Source of the DNA: an uncultured Bacilli bacterium
GTDB taxonomy: Bacteria > Bacillota_I > Bacilli_A > RF39 > UBA660
Assembly: GCA_947623975.1 (NCBI GenBank)
Contig: CANQHY010000034.1
Location: forward strand, 1 to 12,922
Direction of reading: 5' to 3'
DNA length: 12,922 bases
Numbering within the stretch: the first letter of the stretch is position 1; each line of letters starts with the position of its first letter. Under the pieces are notes generated by a model. That model was not told where the DNA came from. It saw only the letters and a list, made by a program, of their open reading frames with translations, and searched no databases. The position numbers and the translations under genes were made by a program. Of this stretch, positions 1-6,781 are shown piece by piece.

Positions 1-36
1 ACCTACAGCCGTAAAAGCTGCCTTAATTAATCCCAT
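1..36 (-). CDS. 5' end of a gene, probably SPFH/Band-7 domain protein (partial)
   Basis: Only the first 12 codons are in the window, reading MGLIKAAFTAVG. An excellent Shine-Dalgarno (AGAGGAGGA, 41-49) sits four bases before the ATG, so this is a real start. The N-terminus resembles from memory the opening of Bacillota SPFH-domain proteins (MGLIKAA..A.GG type), which are cytosolic or membrane-associated scaffold-like proteins. It begins 19 bases after the stop of the preceding gene, so the two are probably co-transcribed. Twelve residues cannot prove the family. The start is well supported; the product name is inference. Confidence 0.45.
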   Translation of the reverse strand, partial: MGLIKAAFTAVG

Positions 37-55
37 AAAATCCTCCTCTATAATA

Positions 56-1003
56 TTACCATTTTAATATATATGGATCACTAATAGTACCATCACCACC
101 AGATATTTTAGTATCCCCACTTAAATATATTACTGGTATTATTTTTCCTTTTTCAGTGACTTTTTTTACAACCAACCTATCAAGTTCATCAAAATAATAG
201 GCTTCATTAGACACAGATTGATTTGCATTCAATAGCCAACTACTATATGATGACAACCAACTAGTACAACTAACATTGAAAACATCGTTCTGACAAATTT
301 CGTTTAACGCTGCCTTAGTATAATCACTAACATTAAGAAGACCAATTGATGCACTTAGACTTCTAGAACTTTCTTCTTGTGCTATAAGACTAGTAAGAGT
401 AGTAACATCTGAAGACAATTTTCCTACATTCCAATTCTTCTTTTCAATATGTGCTTTATCGCTTAGGCTTTCATAAAAGTTTTGTTCTAATTCTTTTTTT
501 ATGTCACTATTAGTCCATTCATTGTTACTCGATGTGCTAAAACTTAAATCATCATCATATTTAGTATAAGCTATTTTTAATGACCCATCGCTTTCTATTT
601 CAACAATTCGCCACACATAACCTAGAAATTTCAAATAATTATTGACATTAATTCCTTTAAATACTAACTTATCGTTATCAGAATATACCCCATCTCCAGC
701 GTATACAACTTTCGTTTCAAAAAATTCTATTGCTCTAACTGAATCGACACTATTATCTGTTACGCCAAGGCAACTATAATAAGATGAAGGGCTACAAAAA
801 GCACTACTAGATGTATAACACTTTTCAAGCTCCACTTCTTTATCTACACACTTATTAAGTGAATTTTCTACAGTCGACGCGTAATAGTAAGTCTCATCAT
901 TAGTATTTTTTAAAACACTAAAAAGCAGTATCAAAACAACCATTATTAATGATAGTACACCATAAAGCATCGTCGAAAACGCAAATCCTTTATTACTAGC
1001 CAT
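56..1003 (-). CDS. N-terminally anchored, cysteine-rich surface protein with pseudopilin-like N-terminus
   Basis: A 315-residue protein. It opens with MASNKGF followed by one strongly hydrophobic helix (about residues 8-31) and then a long polar, Ser/Asn/Asp-rich exterior part. The short basic head, Gly6-Phe7 and the helix recall type IV pilin-like proteins, but the Glu normally at +5 is absent (Thr11), so it is not a standard prepilin. The outer part holds six cysteines (52, 62, 70, 78, 237, 246), which may form disulfides. It also has a WRIVEIESDGSLK segment (131-143) and a C-terminal GGDGT..DPY motif (302-311). Both recall a large family of gut-Bacillota surface proteins (DUF6273-like); that recall is not verified. 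I chose ATG 1003 because AGGTG lies six bases upstream; a GTG at 1012 and an ATG at 1009 are in frame but overlap that site. Function unknown. Confidence 0.75.
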   Translation of the reverse strand: MASNKGFAFSTMLYGVLSLIMVVLILLFSVLKNTNDETYYYASTVENSLNKCVDKEVELEKCYTSSSAFCSPSSYYSCLGVTDNSVDSVRAIEFFETKVVYAGDGVYSDNDKLVFKGINVNNYLKFLGYVWRIVEIESDGSLKIAYTKYDDDLSFSTSSNNEWTNSDIKKELEQNFYESLSDKAHIEKKNWNVGKLSSDVTTLTSLIAQEESSRSLSASIGLLNVSDYTKAALNEICQNDVFNVSCTSWLSSYSSWLLNANQSVSNEAYYFDELDRLVVKKVTEKGKIIPVIYLSGDTKISGGDGTISDPYILKW

Positions 1004-1021
1004 TACCATCACCTATTATTA

Positions 1022-1050
1022 ATTATACAATGAAATAGTTAATTAATCAA
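1022..1050 (-). promoter_or_regulatory. Sigma-A-type promoter for the surface-protein gene
   Basis: On the minus strand, TTGATT (1045-1050) and a perfect TATAAT (1022-1027) are 17 bases apart. The expected transcription start is near 1015, about 12 bases before the ATG at 1003. The -35 box overlaps the last codons of rsmD. This suggests that the surface protein is transcribed apart from the rsmD operon. Confidence 0.6.
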
Positions 1051-1592
1051 AGATTATTTTTATATATAATTATATATTTATCTCCATATTTTCGCATCTT
1101 TATTTTTTCATAATAATCTATGTTGAGATAAAGAACTGATACCTCACAAACAATTAATCCTTTTTTTTGCAATAAATCATTTTGCCTAATAAAATCAATT
1201 ATTTCATTTAATTCTTGAAATTTATATGGCGGATCTAAAAAAATTAAATCAAAGCAAATATTTTTTGTAGCAAAATAGTTAAGAGCCTCTTTATAATCTA
1301 AATTAAAAATAGTACAATAATCGGTAAGTTCAAATTTTTTAGCATTATCACTTATTAAATTAGTACATTTTTTATTTTTATCATTAAAATAGCAAAACTT
1401 GGCACCATTGCTAAGTGCTTCAAACCCTAAATTGCCAGTTCCTGCAAAAAGATCTAAAACCACTTTATCTTTTATATCATTTTGAATCATCCCAAACAAC
1501 GACTCTTTAACTCTGTCCATTGTAGGTCTTGTTCCTTCTATATCATAACCATTAATTACTCTACCCTTAAGCTTCCCACTAATTATTTTCAT
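1047..1592 (-). CDS. rsmD: 16S rRNA (guanine(966)-N(2))-methyltransferase RsmD
   Basis: A 181-residue class I SAM-dependent methyltransferase, the usual length for RsmD (YlbH in Bacillus). It methylates N2 of G966 (E. coli numbering) in 16S rRNA. Visible signatures are the N-terminal G..kGR and RPTMDRVKESLF (22-33), the SAM-binding LDLFAGTGNLG (46-56) and the catalytic DPPY (120-123). The start at 1592 is set by AAGGAG seven bases upstream. The first 14 bases overlap the end of ylbF, implying translational coupling. In Bacillus coaD follows rsmD; here an unrelated surface-protein gene with its own promoter follows instead. Confidence 0.93.
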   Translation of the reverse strand: MKIISGKLKGRVINGYDIEGTRPTMDRVKESLFGMIQNDIKDKVVLDLFAGTGNLGFEALSNGAKFCYFNDKNKKCTNLISDNAKKFELTDYCTIFNLDYKEALNYFATKNICFDLIFLDPPYKFQELNEIIDFIRQNDLLQKKGLIVCEVSVLYLNIDYYEKIKMRKYGDKYIIIYKNNL

Positions 1593-1881
1593 GTTTCTCC
1601 TTCGTTAAAGTATTTATCTTATTATTTACCTCACAAATTAATAAATACAAATCCTCCTCTATCTTTTTATATCTTTTAAAATCACTATTGCTTAATATCT
1701 CGCCTTTAAGTTTTACATACTGCTCATTATATGTATCTTCTTTTTTTACCTTTTCTATTTTAGCTAATAATTCTTTATCTGAAAGTATTCTTTTTTTTAA
1801 TAATTCTAGTTCTTCAATTGCCTTACTTTCATCTAACACTCTTATTATTTCATCTATTTTTTCTAATATTTCATCATTCAT
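1579..1881 (-). CDS. ylbF: YlbF-family protein (RicF-like), short form
   Basis: A 100-residue, almost wholly alpha-helical, highly charged protein. Its pattern of hydrophobic and Lys/Glu residues, with Y..L...L...D..RYK..E..L..L near the C-terminus, fits the Com_YlbF family. In Bacillus, YlbF joins YmcA and YaaT in the Y-complex that guides RNase Y in mRNA maturation and affects competence, biofilm and sporulation. Position supports the call, since it directly precedes rsmD as in Bacillus apart from the missing ylbG. It overlaps the U32 gene by 8 bases and rsmD by 14. It is shorter than Bacillus YlbF (about 149 residues) and has a single cysteine (Cys83), so the Fe-S ligation reported for the Bacillus complex may not be conserved. 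Confidence 0.75.
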   Translation of the reverse strand: MNDEILEKIDEIIRVLDESKAIEELELLKKRILSDKELLAKIEKVKKEDTYNEQYVKLKGEILSNSDFKRYKKIEEDLYLLICEVNNKINTLTKEKHENN

Positions 1882-4123
1882 AGGCTTTTTTTATTTCCTT
1901 TATTATTTCTTTAATTTCAATTTTATTTTCATCAAATAATTCAATTCGATAATTAGTTATTCCCTTTTGTTTAAGTACTTTTATTTTATCGATTAAATCA
2001 ATATTTTTAGAATGCATTATATGGGTAAGGTGTTTTTCATTTATAACTGGATAAGTATTTCCATATTGGTCTTCTAACATGTATGAATGGTTTTCACTAC
2101 ATAAATTACATTTTTTAGAATCATTATTAATTAGCATATTTATAGGGCAATATTTAGTTACCATAAGTTCAATCCTTCCAAAGATGATAACCTCAATGCA
2201 GCTTGCGAAATCGGCTAAACTCTCTATGTTCTCAAGACTATTTTCAACAGAAAGAGTAACCATTTTAACATTATTTTCTAAAAGATAAGAAATACTACTT
2301 GAATTTACAACGTTTAAATAGTAGTCACTTACTACATAGTTTTCTTTTGAATACTTAAAGGCAGAACCTAAATCTGTAGCTAATATATTTTGATTTTTAA
2401 AGTCTTTATAAAAGGTAGCTGTTCTTTTCGTTCTATAGAAAACATTATCGTTATCTTGGTATTTTTTATATAAATCATAATCACAAACGTATATAAAACC
2501 AACGTTTTCTTTTAGGGCTGCTTTTAGTTGTTCTTCATTTCTTGCTAGGATATTAATCCTTAGGCTTTTGTTCTTTTCAAGAGGCTCTTTTGATAATTTA
2601 GGAAATTCGTTTTTCAGAAAAGGATATGGTACATGATTTTTTAGTTTTTCTTCTAGTTTTAAAAGAGCACCTCTTCTAAGTTCGTTTACCTCTTTAATCG
2701 ATATAAAAATATAATCGTCAGCATTTATAGTAGTATCCTCACTTATAAAGGGGGTATTACCTAATTTTTCTAATTGCTCTTTTATCCTTTCAATACTAGT
2801 TGGGCTATTTTGAGCTTTTTCTACTAAACCACCATATTCTTCTACTGCAGAGTCTCTAGCCGATACTACTAATTTTAACATTTTTCCAATATGAGCTTCG
2901 AAATTCATATTTATTTTTACTTTTCTTTCTTTTTTTTCTTGCAAAGATTTTATAAGTTTAATATCTTGTGTTTTTCTTACTATAGTAGCCTTTTTTAAAT
3001 CTATTTTATTATCTACTAAAGCAATATGACCACTTTTAACACTGTTTACTAATCTTTCTTTCTCATCATATAGTCTATTTACAATCATTCCTTTATCATT
3101 ATCGAATCTTATCGCATCTTCTTGGTTCAAATCACAAGATAATAAAATTTTGATTTTTTTCTTATCGATACTTAAGACTTTTCCTATTATAATGCCTATA
3201 TGATTAGATGTTTTTATATTCATTAAACTCTTGCCATATTCACCAAATAAATACCCTTTAGTAAGTTCTCTATTATACAATTTTTTTATATTATTAATCT
3301 CTTCATTGCTAACACTAACATTGTGAGAAAGATAATACTCATCAATTTTTTTTCGATAAAGTGAGGTAATATATCCGATATATTCAGGGCTTTTCATTCT
3401 TCCCTCTATTTTAAAAGCTGAAATATTTGCCTCGATTAATCGACCAATGTTTTCAAGAGTACATAAAGATTTTGTACTTAAAAGATAATTGCCATCTTGC
3501 ACAACTGGTATGCCATCTTTTAAAAGTTTGTAAGGAAGCCTACATGACCCTACACATTCTCCCCTATTTCCGCTTCTTCCGCCGTTCATACTACTAAAAA
3601 GGCAGCAACCGGAATATGAAACACAAAGTGCTCCGTGAACAAAAATCTCTTTTTCAATATCAACATTGATTTTTTCAATTTCATTTAGTGATAATTCTCT
3701 TGCTAAAACTACTCTTTTTACCCCTAATTTTGAAAGTGCCCTTACTGTCTCTTCACTATTATTATGACATTGTGTCGAAGCATGTATTTCTAAATTAGGA
3801 AAAATTTTTCGAACTATTCTTATTAAACCTAAATCTTGTACTATTATGGCGTCGACATTGTTTTGATGTAAAAACTGAATATAGGTAAGCACCTCTTTTA
3901 ACTCATTTTCATATATTATTGTATTTACCGTTACATAAATTTTAACCCCATACAAATGACAATATCTTATAGCCTCTATCATTTCTTCATTATCAAAATT
4001 ACTAGCAAACTTTCTAGCTCCAAATTTTTTACCGCCCAAATATACAGCATCCGCTCCGTTTTCTACTGCTTTATGAAGACTATTCATATCACCAGCAGGA
4101 CTCAATAATTCAACTTTTTTCAT
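1874..4123 (-). CDS. U32 peptidase-family protein, RlhA-like (probable RNA hydroxylase)
   Basis: A 749-residue U32-family protein. It opens with the typical MKKVELLSPAGDMNSLHKAV, and the core motif runs through residues 161-198 (HGALC, SGCC, GGRSGNRGEC, CRLPY). Cysteines 167, 174 and 190, with 194 or 221, match the spacing of the Fe-S ligands of U32 proteins. The length and the extra C-terminal half match the two-part RlhA/YdcP type, which hydroxylates a cytidine of 23S rRNA, better than the shorter tRNA-modifying TrhP pair. Substrate assignment is inference. A further Cys cluster (KYCP, KKCNLC) lies near the C-terminus. I chose ATG 4123, just after a promoter and a GGTGG ribosome site. A TTG 29 codons upstream would add a hydrophobic, non-homologous leader. 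The gene interrupts the ylbE-ylbF order seen in Bacillus. Confidence 0.88.
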   Translation of the reverse strand: MKKVELLSPAGDMNSLHKAVENGADAVYLGGKKFGARKFASNFDNEEMIEAIRYCHLYGVKIYVTVNTIIYENELKEVLTYIQFLHQNNVDAIIVQDLGLIRIVRKIFPNLEIHASTQCHNNSEETVRALSKLGVKRVVLARELSLNEIEKINVDIEKEIFVHGALCVSYSGCCLFSSMNGGRSGNRGECVGSCRLPYKLLKDGIPVVQDGNYLLSTKSLCTLENIGRLIEANISAFKIEGRMKSPEYIGYITSLYRKKIDEYYLSHNVSVSNEEINNIKKLYNRELTKGYLFGEYGKSLMNIKTSNHIGIIIGKVLSIDKKKIKILLSCDLNQEDAIRFDNDKGMIVNRLYDEKERLVNSVKSGHIALVDNKIDLKKATIVRKTQDIKLIKSLQEKKERKVKINMNFEAHIGKMLKLVVSARDSAVEEYGGLVEKAQNSPTSIERIKEQLEKLGNTPFISEDTTINADDYIFISIKEVNELRRGALLKLEEKLKNHVPYPFLKNEFPKLSKEPLEKNKSLRINILARNEEQLKAALKENVGFIYVCDYDLYKKYQDNDNVFYRTKRTATFYKDFKNQNILATDLGSAFKYSKENYVVSDYYLNVVNSSSISYLLENNVKMVTLSVENSLENIESLADFASCIEVIIFGRIELMVTKYCPINMLINNDSKKCNLCSENHSYMLEDQYGNTYPVINEKHLTHIMHSKNIDLIDKIKVLKQKGITNYRIELFDENKIEIKEIIKEIKKAYE

Positions 4124-4138
4124 AATACCACCAGCTTG

Positions 4139-4167
4139 ATTATACCAAAAGCAACAAATAAAAACAA
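4139..4167 (-). promoter_or_regulatory. Extended -10 promoter for the U32 gene
   Basis: On the minus strand TTGTTT (4162-4167) is followed after 17 bases by TATAAT (4139-4144), preceded by TG one base away (extended -10). The predicted transcription start is about 4132, leaving a leader of only about 9 bases with the GGTGG ribosome site at its very start. This supports ATG 4123 as the true start, since the upstream TTG would lie ahead of the transcript. Confidence 0.65.
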
Positions 4168-4202
4168 ATTTGGTTTTAAAATATATGTATAAAAAAAGAG
4201 GA

Positions 4203-4424
4203 TTAACCAAATACCCCTAATAAATTACTAATAAAATTCATTTTCTTACATATTGAATCTATTTTATCTTTAGTTGTAAGTTTATACTCTTCTTTCATTT
4301 CGTTAACCATATCGTTTAATAAGTTGGGATTTCTATAAAGCATTTTGTACCAATATGAATGATATTTCAAATACTGATAAAGAAGAGGATTTTGATGAAC
4401 CCTAAAAATTGTCTCATTAATCAT
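4203..4424 (-). CDS. ylbE: YlbE-like protein
   Basis: A 73-residue protein matching the YlbE-like family: helical, with the conserved WYKMLYRNP segment (25-33), where the Bacillus protein has WYRrLsRNP. No biochemical function is established. It overlaps ylbD by 8 bases, and GAGG eight bases before its ATG lies inside ylbD, so the two are translationally coupled. Order and pairing ylbD-ylbE are as in Bacillus. There are no membrane segments. The C-terminus (FISNLLGVFG) is mildly amphipathic. Confidence 0.8.
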   Translation of the reverse strand: MINETIFRVHQNPLLYQYLKYHSYWYKMLYRNPNLLNDMVNEMKEEYKLTTKDKIDSICKKMNFISNLLGVFG

Positions 4425-4740
4425 CTAAATCCTCATATACTGGGCTTTTTTCATAAGGAGTTATGGTCTCTTTTCCGCCAATTTCTTGAATTAGCGATAT
4501 CGTCTTTTGTAGTCCATCTACTACTTTTCTAACTGATTCTAAATTTACCCCTTTTATTAATGACACCAATTCATTTATCGATTTTTCTTTATTATTTAAA
4601 TATTTGTTCCAAACAGTCTCATCTTCACCATACAGAGCATAAATTTCATATAGACTCTGCCAAGATGCATCGTTTTTTTTAACATAATCCACTAAATTGG
4701 GATTTGCTTTCACAAAATTAATAAAATCTTCTTTAGACAT
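4417..4740 (-). CDS. ylbD: YlbD-like protein
   Basis: A 107-residue, acidic, soluble protein matching the YlbD family, sometimes labelled a putative coat protein from its Bacillus namesake. The family signature is an N-terminal F..FV..NP.L...V, then SW..LYE.Y.LYGEDE..W..Y (26-47), followed by a coiled-coil-prone middle part (about 55-87) ending in QKTISLIQEIGG. Its acidic tail (YEDLDD) overlaps the start of ylbE. The ribosome-binding site AGGTAGGTG lies inside an inverted repeat upstream. A role in sporulation cannot be inferred here, because no other spore gene is in view. Confidence 0.8.
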   Translation of the reverse strand: MSKEDFINFVKANPNLVDYVKKNDASWQSLYEIYALYGEDETVWNKYLNNKEKSINELVSLIKGVNLESVRKVVDGLQKTISLIQEIGGKETITPYEKSPVYEDLDD

Positions 4741-4744
4741 AATG

Positions 4745-4786
4745 ACACCTACCTAATAAATAATATGCATTTATCTAATTAGGTGT
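4745..4786 (-). promoter_or_regulatory. Inverted repeat enclosing the ylbD ribosome-binding site
   Basis: Arms ACACCTA (4745-4751) and TAGGTGT (4780-4786) are exact complements. Inside them ATAAAT (4756-4761) pairs with ATTTAT (4769-4774), leaving a 7-base loop. A second register is possible, CCTAAT (4752-4757) with ATTAGG (4778-4783). In the minus-strand transcript the 3' arm contains the AGGTAGGTG ribosome site of ylbD, so folding would hide it. There is no U-tract after the hairpin, so it is not an intrinsic terminator. A TATAGT (4787-4792) just upstream could serve as a -10 box, but no good -35 goes with it. Confidence 0.5.
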
Positions 4787-4794
4787 ACTATAAA

Positions 4795-5271
4795 TTAGCT
4801 GTTTTTTATTGAAGATCCCGACTTTTTCTTATTTCTTTCAATAAGTTCAATTTGACCTAACATTCTAAAAATGCGAGTGGCATAGTTTTCATTTTTACTT
4901 AAAAGTGCTTCGTTTAACTTTTGACATAATAGACTAAAATTATGTTCGACTATCCACTCTTCGCCATTTCGGAAAGCACGCTCTATAACAGTATCATAAC
5001 CATAAGATCCAGGTATATAAAAATTAATCAAATCTAATGAAGGTGTTACCTCGATTCGTGCTACATTACCATTTATTTCTTTGGTTACAGGTAATTCCAT
5101 AATATCAAAAATTTCTTCATTTTTTTCTTGGACACCCTCCCTAATAAAAAGACCTTTACCAATATAATAATAATCTCTTCTTTCGTCGTCCCTTCCAACT
5201 TTTTCCATTGTTACTAATTTTTTTATATCTAAGATATTATTTAGTACTTTTTCAGAAATAAAATTTTGCAT
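4795..5271 (-). CDS. Conserved-looking hypothetical protein, unrecognised
   Basis: A 158-residue soluble protein that I do not recognise. It has no signal peptide or membrane helix. The N-terminal part is mixed charge (KVGRDDERRDYYYIGKG, 24-40). A middle stretch looks like alternating beta strands (VTKEINGNVARIEVTP, and LINFYIPGSYGYDTVIERAF). A helical part (about 112-148) ends in a basic, Ser-rich tail. AGGGGGA six bases before the ATG and a near-consensus promoter argue that it is well expressed. It stands as the first gene of the ylbD-ylbE run, 54 bases ahead of ylbD, so it may belong to the same transcript. Function unknown. Confidence 0.75.
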   Translation of the reverse strand: MQNFISEKVLNNILDIKKLVTMEKVGRDDERRDYYYIGKGLFIREGVQEKNEEIFDIMELPVTKEINGNVARIEVTPSLDLINFYIPGSYGYDTVIERAFRNGEEWIVEHNFSLLCQKLNEALLSKNENYATRIFRMLGQIELIERNKKKSGSSIKNS

Positions 5272-5296
5272 ATAAATCCCCCTTTAACTATGGGAT

Positions 5297-5325
5297 ATTT
5301 TATAATAGACAACCTAAAATGTCAA
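5297..5325 (-). promoter_or_regulatory. Strong sigma-A promoter before the hypothetical gene
   Basis: On the minus strand a perfect TTGACA (5320-5325) is followed after exactly 17 bases by TAAAAT (5297-5302). Transcription would begin near 5290, giving a leader of about 20 bases. It is the best -35 box in the window and probably drives the 158-residue protein and the ylbD-ylbE genes. Confidence 0.75.
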
Positions 5326-5327
5326 AT

Positions 5328-5354
5328 AAAAAGAGGCTTTTACTTCTCCCTCTT
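5328..5354 (-). terminator. Weak intrinsic terminator at the end of the gtrA transcript
   Basis: In the minus-strand RNA, AAGAGG (5349-5354) pairs with CCTCTT (5331-5336) around a 12-base loop, followed by a T-rich run interrupted by one A. The 5' arm lies in the last codons of gtrA. The stem is only 6 bp, so this is tentative. Confidence 0.35.
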
Positions 5355-5777
5355 AAAAACAAACAGTTTACTAAATATATAATTCAAGATAATAACAATA
5401 ACTTGTACTACTACTTTTGCTATCTTATCATCTATAGTTAAAATATCTACTAATAAAAACATTACTGCAACCTCAGCAATAAGTGATAATATTCTTGAAA
5501 ATATAAAACTCGAAAACTCTTTGAATAAGTTTTTTTGTTTGCTGTGAAATACATACTTTCTATTTGTAAAGTAGGCAAATATTACTGCCACAATCCAAGA
5601 AAGAATAGTACATACAATATAATTTTCTATTACTAACCTTAGTAAATAATAACTTACAATACTAACTACTGTCGTAAGTCCCCCTACTATTAGATAATTA
5701 ACAGCTTCTTTAAGTTTATCACTTAAATTATCGTATATTTGAAATGCTAATACGACCAAAAAAATTAAACTAAACAT
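5340..5777 (-). CDS. GtrA-family membrane protein
   Basis: A 145-residue integral membrane protein of the GtrA family, linked to movement of polyprenyl-phosphate-linked sugars across the membrane for envelope glycan decoration. Four helices are clear (about 26-48, 52-71, 90-111, 119-140). The family's two hallmark ends are visible: FAYFTNRKYVF (67-77) after helix 2, and NYIFSKLFVF (132-141) at the C-terminus. It has an extra hydrophobic N-terminal stretch (1-13) before the usual NYLIVGG opening. AAGGAG six bases before the ATG nevertheless supports this start. It begins 22 bases after yvcK and probably shares its transcript. No glycosyltransferase partner is adjacent, so the sugar is unknown. 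Confidence 0.85.
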   Translation of the reverse strand: MFSLIFLVVLAFQIYDNLSDKLKEAVNYLIVGGLTTVVSIVSYYLLRLVIENYIVCTILSWIVAVIFAYFTNRKYVFHSKQKNLFKEFSSFIFSRILSLIAEVAVMFLLVDILTIDDKIAKVVVQVIVIILNYIFSKLFVFKREK

Positions 5778-5799
5778 AATTACTCCTTATAAACTACCT

Positions 5800-6747
5800 T
5801 TATTTTTGCGATATCAAATATTTAAATATGTCAAGAGATAACATTATCGCATCGTGTCTTAAATAATTATTTTCAACAGACACATAATTATTAGATATTA
5901 TTTTAATATCATTAAGGTTATCCCTGTCCAAAAGTACAGGATCTTTTTGTTCCAATGTTTCGTACTTTCTTTGCATTGTTTCTCCTATTTTACCATCATT
6001 TGCTACTACTATGTCAACTTTTCTTTTTCCCAAATATTGATTTATTATTTTAATGTGATCACTTACTCGAAAATTATCAGTTTCACCTGGTTGAGTCATA
6101 ATATTACACGTATACATAATCGGTGTATCTATTTTCTCTAACAAATCGACAATCTCACGGCAAAGAAGATTAGGAATAATACTTGTATAAATACTACCCA
6201 TACTCAATATAATTAAATCAGCTTTTTTAATTGCTTCTAATACATTATAGTTAACCTTAGGTTTGTCGGTATAGTAGACTTTCTTAATTTTTTTTCTTAT
6301 TTGCGTTATGTTATGCTCGCCTTCAACTATTGTCCCATCGCTCATCTTAGCAGCCAATGTTACATTATCTTCTGTAAGTGGAAGAATCTTACCATGTAAA
6401 TTCAAAATTTTTCCGATTGCTTCTATTCCATCTGACATATTTCCTGTCATATTTCCCATGGCTGTAAGGAGTAGATTACCAACAGTATGACCATTCAAAT
6501 CACTAGTAGTCTTAAATCTATAATTTAAAAGTTGTTCTACTAAAGGATCGGTCTCAGAAAGTGATACCAAGACTTTCCTAATATCGCCAACAGCAGGAAT
6601 ATTAAACTCTTTTCTAAGTCGTCCAGTACTTTGACCATCATCACACACTGATACAACTGCTGTTATATCTACAGGGAACTCTTTAAGTCCCTTTAGTAAA
6701 GAACTCATTCCCGTTCCACCACCTAAAACAACCACTTTCTTTTTCAT
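5800..6747 (-). CDS. yvcK: YvcK/CofD-like protein (gluconeogenesis and cell-envelope factor)
   Basis: A 315-residue cytosolic protein of the CofD-like YvcK family, close to the usual 310-330. It has the Rossmann-type opening VVVLGGGTGMSSLL (5-18), then VCDDGQSTGRLR (34-45), GDIRK (54-58), GHTVGNLLL (86-94) and a GSIYTSIIPNLL segment in the second half. In Bacillus YvcK binds UDP-sugars and is needed for growth on gluconeogenic carbon sources and for correct peptidoglycan synthesis. In Bacillus it usually sits in a yvcJ-yvcK-yvcL(whiA) cluster; neither partner is present here. The gene lies 34 bases after the acyl-CoA synthetase. AAAGGA is a rather distant 13 bases from the ATG, so initiation may be modest. 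Confidence 0.92.
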   Translation of the reverse strand: MKKKVVVLGGGTGMSSLLKGLKEFPVDITAVVSVCDDGQSTGRLRKEFNIPAVGDIRKVLVSLSETDPLVEQLLNYRFKTTSDLNGHTVGNLLLTAMGNMTGNMSDGIEAIGKILNLHGKILPLTEDNVTLAAKMSDGTIVEGEHNITQIRKKIKKVYYTDKPKVNYNVLEAIKKADLIILSMGSIYTSIIPNLLCREIVDLLEKIDTPIMYTCNIMTQPGETDNFRVSDHIKIINQYLGKRKVDIVVANDGKIGETMQRKYETLEQKDPVLLDRDNLNDIKIISNNYVSVENNYLRHDAIMLSLDIFKYLISQK

Positions 6748-6781
6748 AATAGTTCTAAAATCCTTTCACGTCTAAATTACT

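Noticed and set aside
1482..1939. Open frames on the plus strand opposite rsmD and ylbF
   Set aside because: They are antisense to well-supported genes, low in complexity (Ser/Phe/Ile-rich) and lack ribosome sites. The same holds for the other plus-strand frames across the window (for example 5947-6141, 7184-7656, 8731-8964, 9613-10031).
4124..4210. A TTG start 29 codons upstream for the U32 gene
   Set aside because: The extra leader is hydrophobic and unlike U32 proteins, and it lies ahead of the predicted transcription start. ATG 4123 has its own ribosome site and the expected MKKVELLSPAGD opening.
5301..5306. TATAAT on the plus strand as a promoter
   Set aside because: It is part of the AT-rich minus-strand promoter region and no plus-strand gene follows.
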